Shown here: positions 24,233 to 37,076 of the stretch, piece after piece
Layout: each line of letters begins with the position of its first letter
Numbering within the stretch: position 1 is the first letter of the stretch
Origin: Laguncularia racemosa
Taxonomy: Eukaryota; Streptophyta; Magnoliopsida; Myrtales; Combretaceae
DNA: 64,000 nucleotides
Direction of reading: 5' to 3'
NCBI GenBank assembly: GCA_037954665.1
Contig: JBBMOL010000295.1
Location: 496,001 to 560,000 of the forward strand
Notes under the pieces: model-generated
Told to the model about the DNA's origin: nothing
Databases searched by the model: none
Seen by the model: only the letters and a program-made list of their open reading frames with translations
Program-made: the position numbers and the translations under genes

Positions 24233-24957
24233 CGATGAAGATCACATTAGGAGGATTGGTCTAAAGATAATCAAGGACAAGATAAAGAGTTGGGAACAAA
24301 GAGCACGGGTCTATTCAAAGTACGGATCACGAGGACAGAATCGGGGATGGAATTAAAGGCCAATAGCTTTAAGATTATTGAAGACTGCCGGCGTAAATGG
24401 CTAACTTTAAAGAAGGTCGCTAGCTTAAAGTGGCTGACGTGAAAATGGACTTAGGCCGGCTTTGTAAGCCGCTAGCCTAAGTGGCTAGCTTATACTCCAT
24501 AAAGGCCGATCCAACATGCAATTTAAGCCACCGGCTTAGGTAGAAATTATCGGCCAGTTTTAGTCAAATTTAGGCCGCTAGCGTATAATGTTTTCCTTAG
24601 TCGCAAGTAGGGTTTTTTTATATGTTTTGTGTACTTTTGTTGTGAGACTATAAATAGTCTTCACACATACATTTATAAGGATCTTTTGGCAAAGTCTATT
24701 CATAATTTGAGAGAGATTTCTCTTTGGTTCATTGAAGAACTAATTGAACTTATCAGATTTTTTAATTCGTGGCGCTCATCCCTTAACTTATCAATAGATC
24801 ATTCCATAATCGATTGTGGCATTATCACACATATTAAGGTTCTTATCTCATTTATAGATAAAGTGTCGCGGTGTCCATCGTTCTTGATAGATCCGTTGGT
24901 TATGAGGTTAGCGAATTGATTGTCAGGTTTCATCACGGGTTGGCAAGGTTTGCATCA
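24233..24957 (+). repeat. 5' LTR of element F
   Basis: It has a segment of alternating GCCGGC/GCTAGC/GGCTGAC words (about 24380-24560) that can pair with one another, a TATAAATAG box at about 24650 and U5 ending GTTTGCATCA. Confidence 0.88.
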
Positions 24958-25559
24958 TTTGGTATAAGAGCAATGAGGTTTATCAGGATCACTTATCTTG
25001 TTATTTTAATTACCTATTCTTAGATCTAGGGTTTCGATAAAAAAAAAATTTGTTCTTTGAATTCTGAATTGTTGCAAGTAGATTGAATTTGATTATTGTT
25101 AGTATTAAGAGGAATCATACACACTTCCTTTCTTCATATTCAAAAAAAAAAAAAAAAGAGAGAAGAAGCAAAAGAAAGAAAAAGGAATTCATATAAAAAA
25201 AATTGTGATTGATAGTTTGTAGTGATCCTTATTGCAATTCTTAGTGTTATATGAATCTTGTCAAGTCATGTCACGAAACTACTGTTGGGAAAGTTGAGTG
25301 GATTTCTATACAAGCAAATCCGATTTAATTGTTAGTTCCAAAAGAACCAAAAAGAGAAATTTTTGAGTGGTAAGGATTGGTGAAAACAGTAGAGCGATTT
25401 GAGTGAAACACGTGAGTGAGTGAATTTGAGAGATTTCATTTTATTACTCCTAACATTGTCTTGTACAACAATATGTCTCTTAGAAAGTCTTCTAAAAATG
25501 TTGATGGGGAGGAGTTTGTTATTCAAGAGATATTGTTAGTAGTTAGGAGAGTTTAGAAT

Positions 25560-26673
25560 GTACGGGTTAGAGAAGAGGAAGAGGTGCAAAGGGGGAATAT
25601 TTTTCATACTAGATGCCTAGTTTAGAACAAAGCGTGTAGTATAATTATAGATGGTGGGAGTTATACTAATGTGGCAAGTGCAACTATGGTTGAGAAATTA
25701 AGACTTTCCACTAGTGAGTATCCTCAACCTTACATATTGTAGTGGTTGAATGATAGTGGTAAAATGAGGATAGAAAAGCAGGTGCTAGTTACTTTTAGCA
25801 TTGGAAGATATGAAGATGACATTTTATGTGACATAGTTCCAATGCAAGCTACTCACTTGTTACTTGGACGACCATAGTAATTTGATAGGAGGGTTAAGCA
25901 TGACAACTTTACCAATAAGTATTCCTTTAAGCACAATCAAAGGCTAGTTACCCTTGTGCCTTTGACCCTAAAGTAAGTTTATGGGACTAGATGAAATTGC
26001 AAAAAGAAAGTGGTCAAAAGAAAGATAATGAAAAAAAGACAGTGAGTGAAAGTACAAAAGGAAAAGAGGAGGAAGATGAGGCTTGTGAGAAAATAGCTGA
26101 GAGAAAACAAAATTTTTATGAAGATCAAGTGAAGCTACTAAGAGAGAGTGAACAAAAGGGAGTTAGTAAAAAAATTAAACCGAGCTCTATTGCAGAAGAA
26201 AAGGAGAGAGAGTCTAAGTCAAAGAAAAACGAAAAGAGAGGAAGAACATTGAGTAATGAGAGAAAAATAGAGTTGAAAGAAAATTCTAATGAGAGACCCA
26301 GTGAGGTTAAGAATGTTTTATGTGTAGGAATAAAGAGATTTGCTAAGGTGCATGAAAAGGTCAAGCTCAAAATTGAGCAGCAAAAGAAGCAATGTGCTAA
26401 ACGAACCAGTAAAAGGTGTCATTAAATACGTCTGGAACCCGGCGATTGGGTTTAGGTGCGCCTACGCCCAAAACTATTCATAGTACAAAAGTGATCAAAG
26501 CGGCTTCCAAGAGGCGAGGGTCTATTATGAGTCCTCGAGTACATCAATGATCACATTCATATATTGGAATTGCCAGGTACGTATCTAACTAGTGCTATTT
26601 TTAATATTACTGATTTGATTTGTTTTAATGCAAATGACGATTTGCGAACAAATCCTTTTCAAGAGAAGGGAAA
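25560..26673 (+). pseudogene. Protease-integrase C-terminus relic of element F
   Basis: The relic reads, with stops, as a protease (IIIDGGSYTNVASA at about 25635; LLLGRP at about 25860), a 144-codon open stretch (25991-26425) that is a highly charged Lys/Glu linker, and then an integrase C-terminal tail (GDWV at about 26440, LPRGEG near 26492, DDLRTNPFQEKGN at about 26637). RT, RNase H and the catalytic integrase core are missing. The order parallels type A (8900-10204), but the sequence is closer to family C (compare EEEVQRENIFHTR at 56979). Confidence 0.75.
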
Positions 26674-27395
26674 TAATGAAGATCACATTGTGAGGATTGG
26701 TCTAAGGATGATTAAGGACAAGATAAGGAGTTGGGAACAAAAAGCATGAGTCTATTTGAAGTGTGGATCATGAGGAACAAAGTCGGGGATGGAATCAAAG
26801 GTCAACAGCTTTAAGATTATTGAAGATCGCTGGCCTGAATGGTTGGCTTTAAAGAAGGCCACTAGCTTAAAGTGGCTAGTGTGAATATGAAGTTAAGTCG
26901 GCTTTGTAAGTTACCGGCCTGAGTGGCCGACTTACTCTCCATAAAGGGCAGCTTAACATGCAATTTAAGTTGTTGGCTTAGGTAGAAATTATAAGCTGAC
27001 TTTAGTCAAATTTAGGCTGTCGACGTATAATGTTTTCCTTAGTCACAAGTAAGGTTTTTTTATACATTTTGTGTACTTTTGTTGTAAGACTATAAATAGT
27101 CATCACACATACATTTGTAAGGATCTTTTGGCAAAGTCTATTCATAATTTGAGAGAGATTTCTCTTTGGTTCTTCGAAGAACTAATTGAACTTATTAGAT
27201 TTTTGAATCCATGGCGTTCATCCCTTAACTTATTAATCAATTCTTCCATAATTGATTATGACATTATTGCATATACCAAGGTTCTTGTCTCATTTATAAA
27301 CAAAGAGTTGCGGTGTCCATCGGTCTTGATCCATAGGTTGTGAGGTTAGGGAATCGAGTGTCGGGTTTCGTCATGGGTTAGCAGGGTTCGCATCA
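26674..27395 (+). repeat. 3' LTR of element F
   Basis: 722 bp, clearly paired with 24233-24957 but with many point differences, indicating an older insertion than D or A'. Confidence 0.88.
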
Positions 27396-27400
27396 GTTTG

Positions 27401-28458
27401 ACATTAAACAAAAAACATAGTTCCTCACTAGACAAATAAACTCAATAGCAGCTAAAAAAACATAAAACACATTACACAAAAGATTACATGACATGGCCAT
27501 AAGATATGGCAAGACAAAGAACATAATGTAAGCATAGAAAAAGTTCAACTACATCAGTATAACTTGACTTCACACTATGCTGCACATGATTAAATATCAA
27601 CTAAACTACATCTTCAAATGCTTTTATCTCAACTACTCCAGTTGTGCATCCTGTAATACACAAAATTGCCAATGGCCATGTTTGTGTAATGGCCTCCTCA
27701 TGTACCAAATCATCATGGTTGTAGACAATTCAAATCCTATAAAAAAAAAAATCCAAATTAAGTATACTGTCCATCTGATTCAGGATGTTACAATTTAGTT
27801 AGGAAAATGTAAAAATAAAAAATGTAGGGATTCTAAAGATAATGGAACAAAGAGGTTATAGATTTGACCTTGCACCTTGTATCACTAACACAATAAAAAA
27901 CCTAAAGTTATTTGTATATATATCGTTTCTTTTTTATCGTAAATGTTTTAAAAAATTAGTGTATACTAGTTTGAAAATCAAATATGACTATTAAATTGTA
28001 GGCGGTTGTAGAAACCTACAGCTTTTATCAAAGTAATAGGTGAAATTTGAGAATATCAACTAATAATAGTGATCAAATAAAGTGAAAAATCACATTAAAA
28101 ATAAGAAAAAGAATGAAAACAATATTTATCAATTTTTAGTAGCTTCTAGTAAAACATTAAATACTAATACAACCTATAGAACAAATTATAGAAATGTAGT
28201 TGTTATTGTAACTAAAAATAGAAGTATCCTAACATACAGAGGCATTATGTCAAGCATGTATAAGGCAGTGCAAAGAGATAATAAAATGATTGCAATAGAA
28301 TAAACTCACCACTCACTCTAGTGAATTACAAGAGAGAGCATGCATGCATTTGATTAATGAGCTTCTTTTATGATTTACTATTAAGGTTTCGATTAGAGAG
28401 AGGTGAGGAAAGAGACGGGATAGTTTTGTGCAATATGGGTGAGTTTGCTCTATGATTT
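27401..28458. other. Intergenic DNA after element F
   Basis: Unique-looking AT-rich sequence. Two frames of 73 codons (27577-27798 and 28082-28303) have no domain and ordinary AT composition, so they are not called. Confidence 0.45.
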
Positions 28459-28743
28459 GGGGTTAAGGTTTTAAATTTTAGAGAAAAGTAAAGAAGATCA
28501 ATTTAAATTTGTGCTTTGATTTTGAAAATGAGAGACTAGATTATTTTAGGTGTTTTAGTAGTCACATCCTTCTCACAGGACATATAGTTAATAGGAGAAT
28601 GGGGTTAAGGTTTTAAATTTTAGAGAAAAGTAAAGAAGATTGGTTTAAATTTGTGCTTTGATTTTGAAAATGAGAGACTAGATTATTTTAGGTGTTTTAG
28701 TAGTCACATCCTTCTCACAAGACATATAGTTAACAGGAGAATG
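28459..28743. repeat. Tandem duplication of a 142-bp unit
   Basis: Units 28459-28600 and 28601-28742, each starting GGGGTTAAGGTTTTAAATTT and ending ATAGGAGAAT/ACAGGAGAAT. Only about five differences are seen, so the duplication is recent. No coding content. Confidence 0.9.
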
Positions 28744-29639
28744 GATGCCACATAATGGAGAAGAACACAAGTCAATAGTTTGTCGAAAAACATAAGACAG
28801 GTAAATTATTTGTAAAAGTGCAAAAATATAAGCTCATTTTATGTATTTTTCCCTTTAAGATTTTGGTTCTTTAGAATATTCCTCTAATCTTAATTTTAAG
28901 ATGATTTAAATCACAACACATCTATTCATAGTAACTTGATTTAATTAATTCGGTTTAATAGATCATATTAAAATTTTTCTTAGTATCATCAATTCAGTAT
29001 TATTTTAGTAGTTGCTATTCATTTTGGAATTGTATGTTTGGTTAACTAATGAAGATACTAGAATCATATATAGCCAATACATGGGAGCTACATGAAAAAA
29101 GTTTAAGTTAAAGTAGTTCATCATATATATATAGTAGAAATGTGATCTTAATCTATGTCTTTTTGTTGTGCAAGCCAAGACCTAATATTTGCAATAAAGA
29201 AAAAAAAAACATACAATGTTTTCTATGGTTGTTATTATGGAATTTTAGGAAAAACAAACATCTTCATAGGAGATGCACTTTAGCTTCATGTAATGGCATC
29301 TACTAGTTACATTTTTATTGCACTACATATTAATTTTCCCTTTCCCATCCTCATTTTATAGTTAGAATTAAAATAGGTAGAAACTCTCTCTCTCTCAATC
29401 TTAAAATGAAGTGCAAATTTTGCTAAGAGTCAAAACTTTAAATTCTTGACTAATTTATTAGGTGTAAATTATTTTACTTTGGTAAGAAACTGCTCCTCTC
29501 TCTCTTCATTTTCTCCCTTTTCCCTCTAATTTACAATTCTTCTCTCTCTACTAGTCTAACTTCTCTTCTTAACATGGGTGGAAGTTTCCCCAACTCCTTT
29601 TATGAGCAAGGTTCAAGAGGCTACAAGATGTGATAACAG
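28744..29639. other. AT-rich intergenic DNA
   Basis: CT microsatellite-like tracts near 29384 and 29500. Nothing else recognised. Confidence 0.45.
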
Positions 29640-31103
29640 TTGAATTTACATGGTTTTTGCAACTTAATATTTTCATTTGCATATAATTTCATAGAGAAAT
29701 TGATAAAAAATATGCAAAATAGTAAAATTATGCATAAAATGGACCAATAGATTAAAAATGTTCACTTTATGTGCAAAACAATTACTTTGCGTAGAAAAAT
29801 ATTAGTTTTTCTTTTTGTAATTCAATAAAAAAAAAGGACCAACCGACTAGAAATTTTACTATTTTTCAAAAGGTCACCTTCAAAATAAGGCATAAAGGAC
29901 CAACATGGACCACCCAAGCGATTGTTGATGAACCAACTAGCTAGTTAATGAACTGTCTAAATGCCACCAATAGTACCATTTAATCGCTAAGGTACATCTT
30001 GAAAACAAAAGGGTTAATAGGATCGGTTAGCCATTAGGTCCTTAAATCGTCTGGTTGGTTTGTCAATTAAAACCTTAAACCTTCCTCCATTAAACACTGA
30101 CACGAGTCTACTAGCTAGCTGGCTCACTTTGAACTATTCGGCTAGTTCATCCTAGAAATAAAAAAGTTACTTTTGCAACCAAAAAAAGTAGAGCCATACT
30201 TTTCTTCATTTTTCTTGACTTATCACCATATATTTGCTAAGTTTTTAGCTAGTATTAGGGTTTTAGAATAGTTTTAGCTATTTTATTATAATTTATAATT
30301 TTGAAAGCACATCTTAAGCGTTGATGACAAGGGCTTTGTAGGTTTATGAAGAGGGTTTTGTTGTAATACACATTGGTAACTTCTAAACCTTATCTCCTTT
30401 GTTTTTAATGATTAATATGTGTTCTTTAAATTGCTTAATGTATTGTTTTGTTAGTTTTACCATGAGCTAAATTTTTTTTGTGGGTTTATAGTATTTTAAT
30501 GGAGTTTTAAGCATGTGTAATGTTATTTGAGTATATCCTTGTGCATTTGAATGGTGAATTAGTGTAGTACTCTTGAAAGACTTGTTACATTACATGGCCA
30601 TTGGGCTTAACATGTTTAGGATTTTTAAATGACGACTAAGGATTTACAAATATGTTACATATCACAAGGTGTTTTGATAAATTACATGACCATCAAGTTC
30701 TTTTTTGGAAAACACTAGAATTCACCATCCTAATGCATTTGTAAAAATGAGTTTTGAGGCTGACAAAGTGATTAACCCATATTTATAGCTAGTGTTTGGT
30801 TAGAGACAGGGGTTAAATATTTAAGTGAATTCCACTAAAATCCATTTAAAAACCTAGCAATATATTCAAATTGACATGTATTACTATGAACTTTAAACGA
30901 TTAGTTATCATAAACCCACACCTTTAATGATTGTGTCTATTAGTAAGATAACAATAGTTATTGATTTCCATTGCTTTTAAGTAGTTTGAAAACTTATATT
31001 TGGTAAACCTAGATTAGAGTGCATGGCAATTAATCTAGTACTTAGCCAAACTCCTTCCTTATGGATATGACCTTAACTCATCATACGACACTAAAATCAT
31101 GGC
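29640..31103 (+). other. Degraded large gypsy LTR
   Basis: Shares U3-like blocks with 3951-5141 and ends with TATGGATATGACC and AACTCATCATACGAC, which resemble the 'GGATTCGACCCTACTCACC' U5 signature seen in element D (45243). Both features suggest an old Athila/Tat-type LTR. Interrupted at 31108 by the type A element. Confidence 0.45.
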
Positions 31104-31108
31104 TTACT

Positions 31109-32285
31109 TGATGTGCTCAAAACCAAGCCCAAGTACACAAAACCTAATTGAAAGACCAATTACACAATGAAATCAAACTAGTCCTCCAAATTGCATAAAC
31201 CGTTAATCTTTATAATTCCAAATCCACAAATATGAACATGTATGAAGATTGCATATCCAAGAATGATAAGCTCTGATACCAAATTATGATGTACCTAAAA
31301 TCAAGGTCTAAGCGCATGCAAATAAACCAAAGGAACAACTTCAATTCGTAAGATCAAACCGGTTCAAAGGGGATAAAAATTGCGTGAACCCTAATTGAGG
31401 AATGATGAATCAAATGATAAAATCCACAAAGATGATAATCCTCAATTGAATCAATTAACCAACTTAATTCCAAGAGAATCCCAATCAACAATACACAAAT
31501 CAAATCGTGATCTACCTTACAACAAAGAAGTTCTATGCCACAAGTATAGTTACAAATTGATGGTATTAACAAGTGTTAAAAAACCAATCAATTATGTAAT
31601 GATAGTTTGATTACAAATGCAATAAAAAATCTGATCAAGAAGACTTCAATCCAACCCTAAATATGACTCACTAGAGATGAAAAGAAAACACAATAATAAG
31701 AAATTGATATGACTCACAATTTCCCCCTTGTTGCACTCGCCACAATTTTAATTCTTGGGATTGAAATTAATAAGAGAAATTGAACTAAGAAGAACCTTAA
31801 TTCCCTCAAGTAAAGTGTATGTTTCAAATATGAAAAAAGGCCTCCTCAAACCCTTCTTTAGGGTTAGAAAATGTATAAAATTACAACTATGTCACTTTTA
31901 AGGTGGCTGGTCTTAAAAGACTATTACAAGCAAATGAAAGTGTCCTAAAAGAAAGATTACAACATAAATAGTACAAAGAAATAATTATAAATAAAAATAG
32001 TCTTCATCATGCTAGCTCTTCCATAGGATTTGTCGGCCTAGCTCATCGTCGATTTAGGTTGGTCCATGGATAACCCACAAGCTGAGTCTGAGTGAGTTTG
32101 TCCATCGCTCTATAAAGCATGATAAGTATTCTTGTTGGAATATAAAATACATGAATAAGATAAAAGAGGTGAGTAAACGAATAATTCTAGTATCGATTTG
32201 CTCAAAATAGGCCTTCATCACCAAGATTCGAAATCCTTTAGTTCTTGCCCTAATGATAGGTCTTGTCAGATTTTGATTCCTATCA
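31109..32285 (-). repeat. 3' LTR of the minus-strand type A element
   Basis: 1,177 bp. About 40 bp shorter than its partner because of two gaps: one in the TATA region (near 31855) and one near 31415. It contains the internal first terminus (31287) and PBS copy (31270-31281), so the duplication was present before this insertion. Confidence 0.88.
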
Positions 32286-33457
32286 TCTCCTCGAGCCTCA
32301 AAAAGATTTGTCCTCAAATCTGGCAGATCAAATGCAATAGAGACTTTGTTTTCTCTTAGCAATCCATTTGAAGAAGTATCTCTACAGAATCCCAATATCT
32401 GAAATACCACAGGTGGTGGTTGTTTTCTCTCCTTCATTTCTAGGATGTATCTCATCTGCAACACAAATAATACTACATTATCCACTAAAGTCGCCCTTGT
32501 ATCAACCTGTTCCACTGAAACCGTTTTCTCCCTTTCTAACTTATCTGTATGTCGATGATCCTCATAGTCTTCTAATGGTTAGCCCAACTGCTCATTGCCC
32601 TCTGAAACCGTTGAAGGTGAACACAACTGAACAATCTGACTCTCTGATGATAGACTCATCTAACTCTAACCCTCAAAATCCTCCAATGGTTTAGTCAACT
32701 ACTCATGAACCTCTAGTATCTCTGAAGGTGAACATAACTACCCTTGAACAGTTTCCTCCTCTAATGATCTGCCCATTTGACTCTATTCATCAAGATCCTC
32801 TGAAGGTTGGTACATCTATGACTAACAAATTTTGTGCTCTAAGGGTTGGTTCAACTACTCATGGCCCACTGATGGTCTACTAATTTGTTGTTGAACCCTT
32901 TAAACCTCTGAAGGCAACATCAGATTTAGAATAATTTGTTTTCCCTCCTTCTAGAATACATAAGTATTCTCGAAGCCATCATGTAAGACCCTCCTATCAT
33001 ATAACCAAGGCCTGCCAAGCAATATATGGGATGTACACATAGGTAGAATATCACACTCGATTTCATCACAGTGTTTTTCCCCTACACTAAAAGGTACCCT
33101 AGCTCTTTAGGTCACATGCAAACCCCCCTGATCATTAAGCCAATGCAATTTATACGGTTCAGGATGTGGAGTAGTAACAAGTTTTAGTTTCGATACTAAC
33201 GATGCTGCTACCACATTGGTACAACTACCACCATCGACTATAAGGACACATAAATTTCCTTATACCCTACAAGAAGTATGGAACAAGTTTTCCCTTTGTT
33301 CATTATCCTTAGTAGTAAATGTAGTCAATGTCCAACGCAATACATTAGCATAATGAAACATCTCACTAGACATGATTGTGTTCAAACCCAATAACACGAT
33401 AATTATCTTCACACTTCCACGGTTCAAGTACACAACTAAGCCACAAATGAAGTACAC
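32054..33457 (-). pseudogene. Protease-integrase C-terminus fused pol relic (type A, minus)
   Basis: Parallel to 8900-10204: the leader MSSEMFHYANVL (about 33375), protease with ILLGRPWLYDRR (about 33010), the linker with QLCSPS and PLED repeats (about 32550-32900), and an open tail frame 32515-32054 carrying RYILEM, DLRTNLFEARGDDRNQN and RARTKGFRI that runs through the 3' LTR boundary at 32285. Several stops break the front half. RT, RNase H and the integrase core are absent. Confidence 0.8.
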
Positions 33458-34873
33458 TAAACTACTTTCAAGTATATAGAATTAAATTCAACTACAAGTG
33501 TTTAAGTAACTAGTTCAATTACTTTCACACTTTAATGACTTGTTTGAATTTTAAATTCTACTACTCAAAACCTTCTTTCCTTGTTTAGGTTTCATACTAT
33601 AATAAATCACAAATTGCAGCACCTTAACACAAGCATAAATGCACAACTCCACCGTTACAAAACTCCCTTGCTCACGGTTCCACCACCAATCACGCCACTA
33701 CTACAATGTCCTTGACAACACTTATAATAATTAACACCAAATTTATACAATCTTTACTAAATTAACAAAAACACAACACTACATACACTCCTCTTTAAGC
33801 CATGGTGCACTTTCCCCACTTTCACACAAATATCAAACCGCAACTTCAACAACAAAGGCAACTCAAATTTCAAAGTCAAAATGAGTTTAATAATTGCAAT
33901 GTTCCACAAATGGTATGAAGCTTTTTCAAATTCAAAAGATACACAATTAACTATGACTTAATGTGTATTTGAGATTTCAAATTGACCTCTTAATGTACAC
34001 TTTCAATTCTAATTTGAAATCTAAAAATAATAATTGTAATTCCTCCACTTTCCGAAAATGCACACACTACACAATTTCACTTCACAATTGAAACACTACC
34101 ACTCTTTTCCTTTATGGTTTGCTTTCCATGCACTACACTCTCACACTTTAGCCTCAATGTACAGCACCTTACTCCACACAACTTCCATAAATTCACAAAT
34201 GGCAATTCCTTCACTCAACATATAAACACAATGCCAACAATTCAATACTCCTTTTTACACCACAATTCATATATATATAACTACGGTGTAACAACCTCCA
34301 CAATTTTTTTTTTTTTTTTTTTTGCAATCACAACTCTAGACAAACTCCACGGTTTGCACCCCCAAACACAAGTTTCACCATTACAAACACTAAAGCAAAC
34401 TACAACTTATGAACCAAAATAGCAACAATTCAAATTTGAAAATTAAACCACTTCACTAATTGCAACTCTTCCACAATTGGTAAGAAGTAATTTTCAAATT
34501 CAAACAAACACACATTAACTCCTTCACTCTTAATGCTTGTTTTGAAAATCAAATAACTTCCTTTCTTACACACTACTCAAATATGGAAATTGCAAATGCT
34601 CTCCCCAATTCCGAATTCAAACAATGTAAGAATCACAATTCTCTTCCTACACAATTGTACTTCCGAAATTATATTCACAAGTGCACTATCAACAAATATT
34701 CAAAAATCACTCAACAAGCAGCAACTTCAACTTCCCAAACAAGACAATCACGCCACTTCAAGCAATCACATAAACAATTCAATTTTCCACTTTCAATTTT
34801 GGAATCAAAATGTAAACTCAAGAACCCTAAATTTCCGAAATTCAATTTGCAAATCCCTTCTATTAAACCTCAA

Positions 34874-34885
34874 GCTCTAATACCA
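34874..34885 (-). other. Primer-binding site of the minus-strand type A element
   Basis: Reads TGGTATTAGAGC on the minus strand, 5 bp inside the LTR end, identical to the PBS at 6356-6367. Confidence 0.8.
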
Positions 34886-34890
34886 AATTA

Positions 34891-36107
34891 TGATGTGTCT
34901 AAAACCAAGCCCAAGCACACAAAACCCAATTGAAAGACCAATTACACAATGAAATCAAACTAGTCCTCCAAATTACATAAACTGTCAATCTTTATAATTC
35001 GGAATCCACAAATATGAACATGTATGAAGATTGCATATCCAAGAATGATAAGCTTTGATACCAAATTATGATGTTCCTAAAAAAAGGTCTAAGCACATGC
35101 AAATAAACTAAAGGAACAACTTCAATTCACAAGATCAAACCAGTTTAAAGGGGACAAAAATTGCGTGAATCCTAATTGAGGAATGATGAATCAAATGATA
35201 AAATCAAGGAAATGAAATCCACAAAGATGATAATTCTCAATTGAATCAATTAACCAACTTAATTCCAAGAGAATCCCAATCAACAATACACAAATCAAAC
35301 TGTGATCTACATTACAATAAAGAAGTTCCATGTCACAAGTATAGTTACAAATTGATGGTATTAACAAGTGTTAAAAAACCAATCAATTATGCAATGATAG
35401 TTTGATTACAAATGCAATAAAAAATTTGACCAAGAAGACTTCAATCCAACCCTAGATATGACTCACTAGAGATGAAAAGAAAACACAATAATAAGAAATT
35501 GATATGACTCACAATTTTCCCCTTGTTGCACTCGCCACAATTCCAATTCTTGAGATTGAAATTGATAAGAGAAATTGAACTAGGAAGAACCCTAATTCCC
35601 TCACGTAAAGTGTATGTTTCAAATATGAAAAATGGCCTCCTTAAACCATACTTTAAGCAAATATTTATACTTGCTCCCTTTAGGGTTAGAAAATGCACAA
35701 AATTACAACTATGCCATTTTTAAGGTGGCCGGTCCTAAAAGACAATTACAAGCAAATGAAAGTGTCCCAAAAGAAAGATTAGAACATAAATAGTCCAAAG
35801 AAATAATTATAAATAAAAATAGTCTTCATCATGCTAGCTCTTTCATAGGATTCGTCGACCCAGCTCATTGCCAATTTAGGTCGGTCCATGGATAACCTAC
35901 AAGTTGAGTCTGAGTGAGTTTGTCCATCACCTTGTAAAGCATGATAAGTATTCCTATTGGAATATAAAATACATGAATAAGATAGAAGATGTTAGTAAAC
36001 GAATAATTCTAGGGTCGATTTGCTCAAAATGGGCCTTCATCACCAAGATTCGAAATCCTTTGGTTCTTACCCTAATGATAGGTCTTGTTGGATTTTGATT
36101 CCTATCA
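34891..36107 (-). repeat. 5' LTR of the minus-strand type A element
   Basis: Starts TGATAGGAATC (36107) and ends ACACATCA (34891). A first internal terminus at 35069 is followed by a PBS-like copy (35052-35063), 178 bp before the real end. Confidence 0.88.
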
Positions 36108-36112
36108 TTACT

Positions 36113-37076
36113 ACTCTTGCTAGTAAAACTTACTTTTAAAAGTGAATTTTAAAAACAGTACATTATCATCTTAATCTAAGATGTTTTAAAAAGCAAGCCA
36201 ATATGCTTGGAGTCCTATCAAAGTGTATTAAGGAGGAGCATTAAAATTGATCCACCTTAGCTAATATTTTAGCTTAAGTCAATCACAACATCTGTATTCT
36301 AGAAGAGATTTTAGGCACAATACATAGAGTTTGTTAATTGAGATATTTCTATGAAACATTCTAGATGATAGTTGTAACTTTTTACATAGTACTGTAACCA
36401 TTGGATTAAATTTATCCTTACCATCCATTGAGAAGAAGAAACCCTATAAATAAGCATGCTTTACTCATTTGTAACCGAGCAAAAACTAAGAAATATACAA
36501 TTACTTATCCAATTCTAAACATATCTTACTCTATTTTATTAGCTCTTACGAACTATTTTCTACTTCAATAATTTTTTGAACAAATATCATCTTCACATTT
36601 TATATTTTATTCTAATATAATTACATTCTACATACTAATATATTTATGAAAGGGGACATGAGTGAAAGTACCTTCTTTCCCTTCGTCTTAAATTGAATAT
36701 TAGGGGACTTTGATATCTTTGTTGATATTTAAAATAGTTTGATGGGCATGCTTTAATATGGATGGTATATTCATACTATTACATGGATCTAGGGATGAGT
36801 TTTCGAGTAAAAAACTATTTGTGATTGAAGAACCTTTGAAATTCTACATTTCTATGCTATCTAACCCAATAGAGCACTGAACATCTTGTTAAAAAAATCT
36901 AACCGTTCATCCTATAATTAAAAATTTCCAAAATATTGATACTAACCGTTAAAATATAGATTATCTGTTGCAAAAATGTATGTTTATTTATTATGTGTAC
37001 TTAGCAAAATCATAAAAGGGCATGTTCATGTAAGCAACATGAGGTCTGTGCTGATTTACTCTTATATATATATATA
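36113..37076. other. Intergenic/LTR-like DNA between the two large elements
   Basis: No gene. ACCCTATAAATAAGC (about 36442) followed by a leader with GTAACCGAGC looks like a TATA-to-R stretch of another LTR, but no termini were identified. Confidence 0.35.

Larger units (their letters stand above)
24233..27395 (+). mobile_element. Element F: compact non-autonomous gypsy
   Basis: 3,163 bp with a perfect 5-bp target duplication GTTTG (24228-24232 and 27396-27400). The LTRs are 24233-24957 (725 bp) and 26674-27395 (722 bp). The outermost bases have decayed differently (CGATGAAG versus TAATGAAG), implying an ancestral TGATGAAG start. Both end GCATCA. PBS TGGTATAAGAGC is at 24960-24971 and a PPT AAGAGAAGGGAAA at 26661-26673. 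The internal part (about 1.7 kb) holds only a protease relic, a lysine-rich linker and the integrase C-terminus. Confidence 0.92.
31109..36107 (-). mobile_element. Complete type A gypsy element, non-autonomous
   Basis: 4,999 bp on the minus strand with a perfect target duplication TTACT (31104-31108 and 36108-36112). The 5' LTR is 34891-36107 (1,217 bp), the 3' LTR 31109-32285 (1,177 bp), the PBS is 34874-34885 and the PPT lies just above 32286. The internal region is 2.6 kb: a non-coding leader, protease, repetitive linker and integrase C-terminus. It is the uninterrupted partner of the element at 5142 and preserves that element's empty site for the solo LTR. Confidence 0.93.

Noticed and set aside
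25991..26425. 144-codon Lys/Glu-rich frame as an independent gene
   Set aside because: It is the charged linker between protease and integrase tail of element F; the equivalent linker exists in C.
27577..28303. Two 73-codon frames as small genes
   Set aside because: AT-rich composition, no domain, no splice or promoter context.
34583..34933. Plus-strand frames of 96-116 codons
   Set aside because: They overlap the leader and PBS of the minus-strand type A element and have no domain.
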